From Chloroflexota bacterium (GTDB taxonomy: Bacteria > Chloroflexota > Limnocylindria > Limnocylindrales > CSP1-4), in the NCBI GenBank assembly GCA_021785115.1, contig JAJYGO010000393.1:1-8223 (forward strand): a stretch of DNA of 8,223 nt, written 5' to 3'. Numbering within the stretch: position 1 is the stretch's first letter; each line of letters starts with the position of its first letter. The translations under genes were made by a program, and so were the position numbers. Below, piece after piece: positions 5,981 to 8,223 of the stretch. The notes under the pieces are model-generated. The model did no database searches, was not told where the DNA came from, and was given only the letters and a program-made list of their open reading frames with translations.

Positions 5981-7953
5981 CCTGCGCTCCCTTCGACCGG
6001 CGCGGCGGACGCGGCCGGAAGCCCGGGCGAGCGCCAGATGCTCGCCGCCGCGACCTGCGCCTGGTACCAGTTCGTGAACGCCGTCGAGGCGAGGACCGCC
6101 TGCTGGGCGGCATCGACCGGCCGCAGCGCGCGCTCGCTGACCATGTAGAGGTAGATGCCGTCGGGCCGCGTGACGGGCTGGCTCACCTGGCCGACCTTGA
6201 GGGCGAGGAGGACCTGCTCCACGGCCGGGTCCAGCTGGTACGGGGCGATCCAGCCCATGTCACCGCCGGCGTTCGCGTCGGGCGCGTCGGAGTCCACGCG
6301 CGCGATGGCTGCGAAGCTCGCGCCGGGTTGTGCGAGCGCCTGCTGGACGTCGCGCAGGCGGACATCGGCCGACTGCGGGGTGAACGCCACCCCGGGGGGC
6401 TGGGAAGCGGCCGCGGCCGGCGACGTGCCGGGGGCCGGGGTCTGCGGCAACGCGCCGGCAGACGTGGCCCCGCCGGGCGATGCTCCGACCGCCGGCGACG
6501 TGCCGGGGGCCGGGGTCGCGGTCGGCTTGATGAGCTCGGCCGGGACCGAGGGGGCGGGGACCGCGGGCACGAGGACCGATGCGCCCGGGACCGGCGAGGC
6601 CGCGGATTCTCCAGGCGCTCCCGACGGAAGCGGGGACCCGCCGGCCGGCACGGGCTCCGGCGACCCCGCCGCGGATGGCACCGACGCCGCGGGGACGGCG
6701 ATGCGGATCTCCCAGGCGTGGACCTGCTGGACGTTCCCGCTGGTGGCCTGCGACAGGATCCTCGCCGCGAGCTTCTGCCGGTACAGGTCGCCGCGGATCC
6801 AGGCCCGGTACGCGGCGAGCGACACACCCGCCCGCTGGATCGTCTGCTGGAAGTTGGGATCGGCGTGGGCCGGCACGATGCTGAGGACCCGGCCGATCCG
6901 GTAGACGCCGTCCGCGCCCTCGACGACGTCCGTGGTCCCGCCGACGGGCAGCGAGAAGAGCGCGCGGATCCATGCCGGATCCACGCCGTCGCTCGCCGAG
7001 ACGTACCCATAGTCGCCGCCGCTCGTCGCGCTCGGGTCGGTGGAGTACGTCCGGGCGACCTGGGCGAAGGGGGCGCCCGCCTGGAGCGCCGCGAGCGCCT
7101 GCTCCGCCGCGGCCCGGGCCTGCGCCTGCTGGGCGGGGGTGGGCTGGCCCGACGCCGAGGGACTCGCGCTCGGGGCGGCCGATGCGCCGGTGGCGGCGCC
7201 GGAGTTCGCACCCGCCACACCGGTGGGCGATGGAGAGGGTCGCGGCGTGTGCGTCGCGGTGCCCGGGCGGGCCGACGGCCGGGGACTGGCCGTGGGACGC
7301 GGCGTCGCTGAGGGCCGCTTCGTCGCCGGTGGCGCGCTCGGGGAAGCCGTCGGCGACGCCGACGGGGTCGCGGCACCCGCCGCCCCGGGGACGCCGGGCA
7401 GGGCGGACGCGCCGGGGTCCGGACCGATGACCGGGCTGATGCCGGGGGCGACGAAGATCGCGAGCACCCGGCGCACCTCCACGGTGCTCCCCTCGCTCGC
7501 GAGCCGGGCGTTGACCTCCGCGTCGGTCACGGTGATCCCCATCTGCGCGGCCAGCTTCTCCTGGAGCGTGCGATCGATCAACTCCTGGATCGCGCCCGAC
7601 GGGATCGCGGCGACCTCCGCTGCGACGTGCTGCAGATCCCGCTCGCCCGTCGCCTGGTCGAGCTGGCCGGTCGTCATCGCCGCCCGGATCTGCTGGTCGA
7701 GGCGGTCGTACCGGAAGGCGTCCACCTTCTGCTGGGCCAGCCACGCGTCGCGGGTGATCCCGGTGCCGTCCACGGACGCGACCGCCGACATGTGGTCGCC
7801 GTAGTAGCTCGCGACCCCCACCCCCACGACGGTGACCACGGCCACGATCGCGAGGACGGCGAGCCCCAGCGACACGATGCGCTGCTGGTGCCGGTCGTCC
7901 GCCGCGGGGCGGCGCCGGCCCCGGCGCACGATCGGTTGGATCCTGAAGGTCAT
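5977..7953 (-). CDS. Membrane-anchored SurA/PpiC-type peptidyl-prolyl isomerase with two split rotamase domains
   Basis: The 658-residue protein starts with a basic tail (R10-R15), then one membrane segment (about 27-48), with the rest predicted outside the membrane: a foldase/chaperone architecture like PrsA or SurA. Residues about 56-155 resemble the SurA N-terminal helical domain (VASVDGTGITRDAWLAQQ, 58-75). The first parvulin-like domain has its first strand at RRVLAIFV (161-168), a Pro/Ser/Ala/Thr-rich insert (about 170-273), then the rest (FAQVARTYSTDPSATSGGDYGYV, 296-318, to about 361). The second has its first strand at VHAWEIRIAV (411-420), a similar insert (about 421-526), then the rest (GGDMGWI, 563-569, to about 613). 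The His usual in the first strand (HIL) appears replaced in both (R162 and E415 by my alignment), so isomerase activity is doubtful. The ATG at 7953 has only a distant GGAG (about 15 bases away). It overlaps mazG by 4 bases and lies 60 bases after the glycosyltransferase stop. Confidence 0.86.
   Translation of the reverse strand: MTFRIQPIVRRGRRRPAADDRHQQRIVSLGLAVLAIVAVVTVVGVGVASYYGDHMSAVASVDGTGITRDAWLAQQKVDAFRYDRLDQQIRAAMTTGQLDQATGERDLQHVAAEVAAIPSGAIQELIDRTLQEKLAAQMGITVTDAEVNARLASEGSTVEVRRVLAIFVAPGISPVIGPDPGASALPGVPGAAGAATPSASPTASPSAPPATKRPSATPRPTASPRPSARPGTATHTPRPSPSPTGVAGANSGAATGASAAPSASPSASGQPTPAQQAQARAAAEQALAALQAGAPFAQVARTYSTDPSATSGGDYGYVSASDGVDPAWIRALFSLPVGGTTDVVEGADGVYRIGRVLSIVPAHADPNFQQTIQRAGVSLAAYRAWIRGDLYRQKLAARILSQATSGNVQQVHAWEIRIAVPAASVPSAAGSPEPVPAGGSPLPSGAPGESAASPVPGASVLVPAVPAPSVPAELIKPTATPAPGTSPAVGASPGGATSAGALPQTPAPGTSPAAAASQPPGVAFTPQSADVRLRDVQQALAQPGASFAAIARVDSDAPDANAGGDMGWIAPYQLDPAVEQVLLALKVGQVSQPVTRPDGIYLYMVSERALRPVDAAQQAVLASTAFTNWYQAQVAAASIWRSPGLPAASAAPVEGSAG
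5987..5993 (-). promoter_or_regulatory. Ribosome binding site of mazG
   Basis: AAGGGAG on the minus strand ends 6 bases before the mazG ATG (5980-5978), within the last codons of the upstream foldase gene. It supports the long MazG start, including the N-terminal extension, rather than an internal start just before the first MazG domain. Confidence 0.8.
6416..6517 (-). repeat. Perfect 27-bp direct repeat pair in the second linker of the foldase gene
   Basis: Bases 6416-6442 and 6491-6517 are identical over 27 bp, 75 bp (25 codons) apart. Both encode TPAPGTSPA (residues 480-488 and 505-513) in the low-complexity insert of the second rotamase domain. Identity at every base, including third codon positions, suggests a recent in-frame duplication or local gene conversion. 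Confidence 0.85.
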
Positions 7954-8013
7954 GGCGAGAGAGAGGAGCTCCGTGGTCCAGGGGGCCCGGCCGGGCCGTC
8001 CCCGCAGGGGTCG
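7954..8013 (-). other. 60-base gap before the foldase gene; no clear promoter
   Basis: The gap is GC-rich. It contains a 14-bp perfect palindrome, GGCCCGGCCGGGCC (7984-7997), and a small CCCC-GCA-GGGG hairpin (8000-8010), but no T-run and no recognisable -35/-10 pair. Read-through from the upstream gene is therefore plausible, but an atypical promoter cannot be excluded. Confidence 0.4.
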
Positions 8014-8223
8014 TCAGGTGGACCCAGCCGCCGGCCGGACGCCGTAGTCTACCGCACCGTCCGTCGGTTCCGGCACGAGCCGGGCCGCGAGCTCGATCAG
8101 CCCGCGCACCTCGACCTCCCACCGGTAGCGATCGCGGTGAAGCGCCAGTGCCCGCTCCCGACGCCGCGCTCGGACCTGGGGCGGGGCGTCCAGCACCTCG
8201 CGCAGTGCCCGGGCCAGGTCGTC
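8014..8223 (-). CDS. Probable glycosyltransferase, C-terminal fragment
   Basis: The frame is open from the window edge to the TGA at 8016-8014, giving the last 69 residues of a longer protein. The sequence runs DDLARALREVLDAPPQVRAR, then RRRERALALHRDRYRWE, then LIELAARLV, then a short unstructured tail. This is the pattern at the end of GT-B (group 1/GT4-like) glycosyltransferases: a helix allocating 'LA.AL..LL', an Arg-rich helix and a closing W-containing helix. The fragment holds none of the catalytic core, so the call rests on the tail alone and the donor and acceptor are unknown. It is co-directional with the foldase gene, 60 bases away. Confidence 0.5.
   Translation of the reverse strand, partial: DDLARALREVLDAPPQVRARRRERALALHRDRYRWEVEVRGLIELAARLVPEPTDGAVDYGVRPAAGST

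Noticed and set aside
5461..7311. Long plus-strand open frame (616 codons) opposite mazG and the foldase gene
   Set aside because: It is an Arg/Gly-rich antisense shadow caused by high GC at third codon positions. It has no domain, and the minus-strand frames there have clear family motifs.
7129..7446. Repetitive-looking Pro/Ser/Ala/Thr stretch as a CRISPR-like or mobile repeat
   Set aside because: It is in frame in the foldase gene, irregular at the DNA level, and reads as a low-complexity protein linker.
7984..7997. 14-bp perfect palindrome before the foldase gene as a terminator or operator
   Set aside because: It has no loop and no T-run, and such palindromes are common by chance at this GC content.

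Overview
The window looks like two pieces of DNA of different origin. Bases 1 to about 1010 have moderate GC and mixed codon choice (in the first gene, 9 of 14 Asn codons are AAT). They carry the 3' end of a B12-type radical SAM gene and, apparently, the first 13-15 codons of a GNAT acetyltransferase. From about 1020 onward GC rises, with 24 of 25 Asn codons AAC in the next gene and roughly 70-80% GC in the minus-strand cluster. I found no mobile element at the join. A chimeric metagenome assembly is the simplest explanation; a real recombination or transfer end is the alternative.

Layout of the high-GC part. A plus-strand gene at 1000-2208 encodes a secreted-looking, beta-rich protein with a Cna-B/SdrD-like C-terminal domain. 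Its true start is probably lost at the join. A strong stem-loop at 2228-2258 ends it. A convergent minus-strand cluster fills the rest, in transcription order: the last 69 codons of a probable glycosyltransferase (8223-8014); a membrane-anchored SurA/PpiC-type foldase with two rotamase-like domains (7953-5977); a tandem-domain MazG nucleotide pyrophosphohydrolase (5980-4679); RNase PH (4682-3951); an RdgB/HAM1 non-canonical purine NTP pyrophosphatase (about 3934-3302); and a TauE/SafE (TSUP) transporter (3212-2487). The ppiC-mazG and mazG-rph pairs share 4-base ATGA overlaps with good Shine-Dalgarno sequences, and rdgB follows 16 bases after rph, so these four genes are very probably co-transcribed.

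Biology. mazG and rdgB both remove unwanted nucleoside triphosphates, and rph matures tRNA 3' ends. The cluster is therefore a nucleotide-sanitation and RNA-maturation operon joined to an extracytoplasmic foldase. The very high GC, Ala/Pro-rich linkers and this gene set suggest a Chloroflexota (Limnocylindria-like) or actinobacterial genome. That placement is inference from memory and was not tested.

I see no defence system, CRISPR array, RNA gene or insertion sequence, and nothing that is clearly a new system. The points most worth a second look are the join near 1015, the apparent methylase remnant at the MazG N terminus, the two rotamase domains that are both split by low-complexity inserts at the same place, and the 20-bp-period repeat upstream of the TauE/SafE gene.
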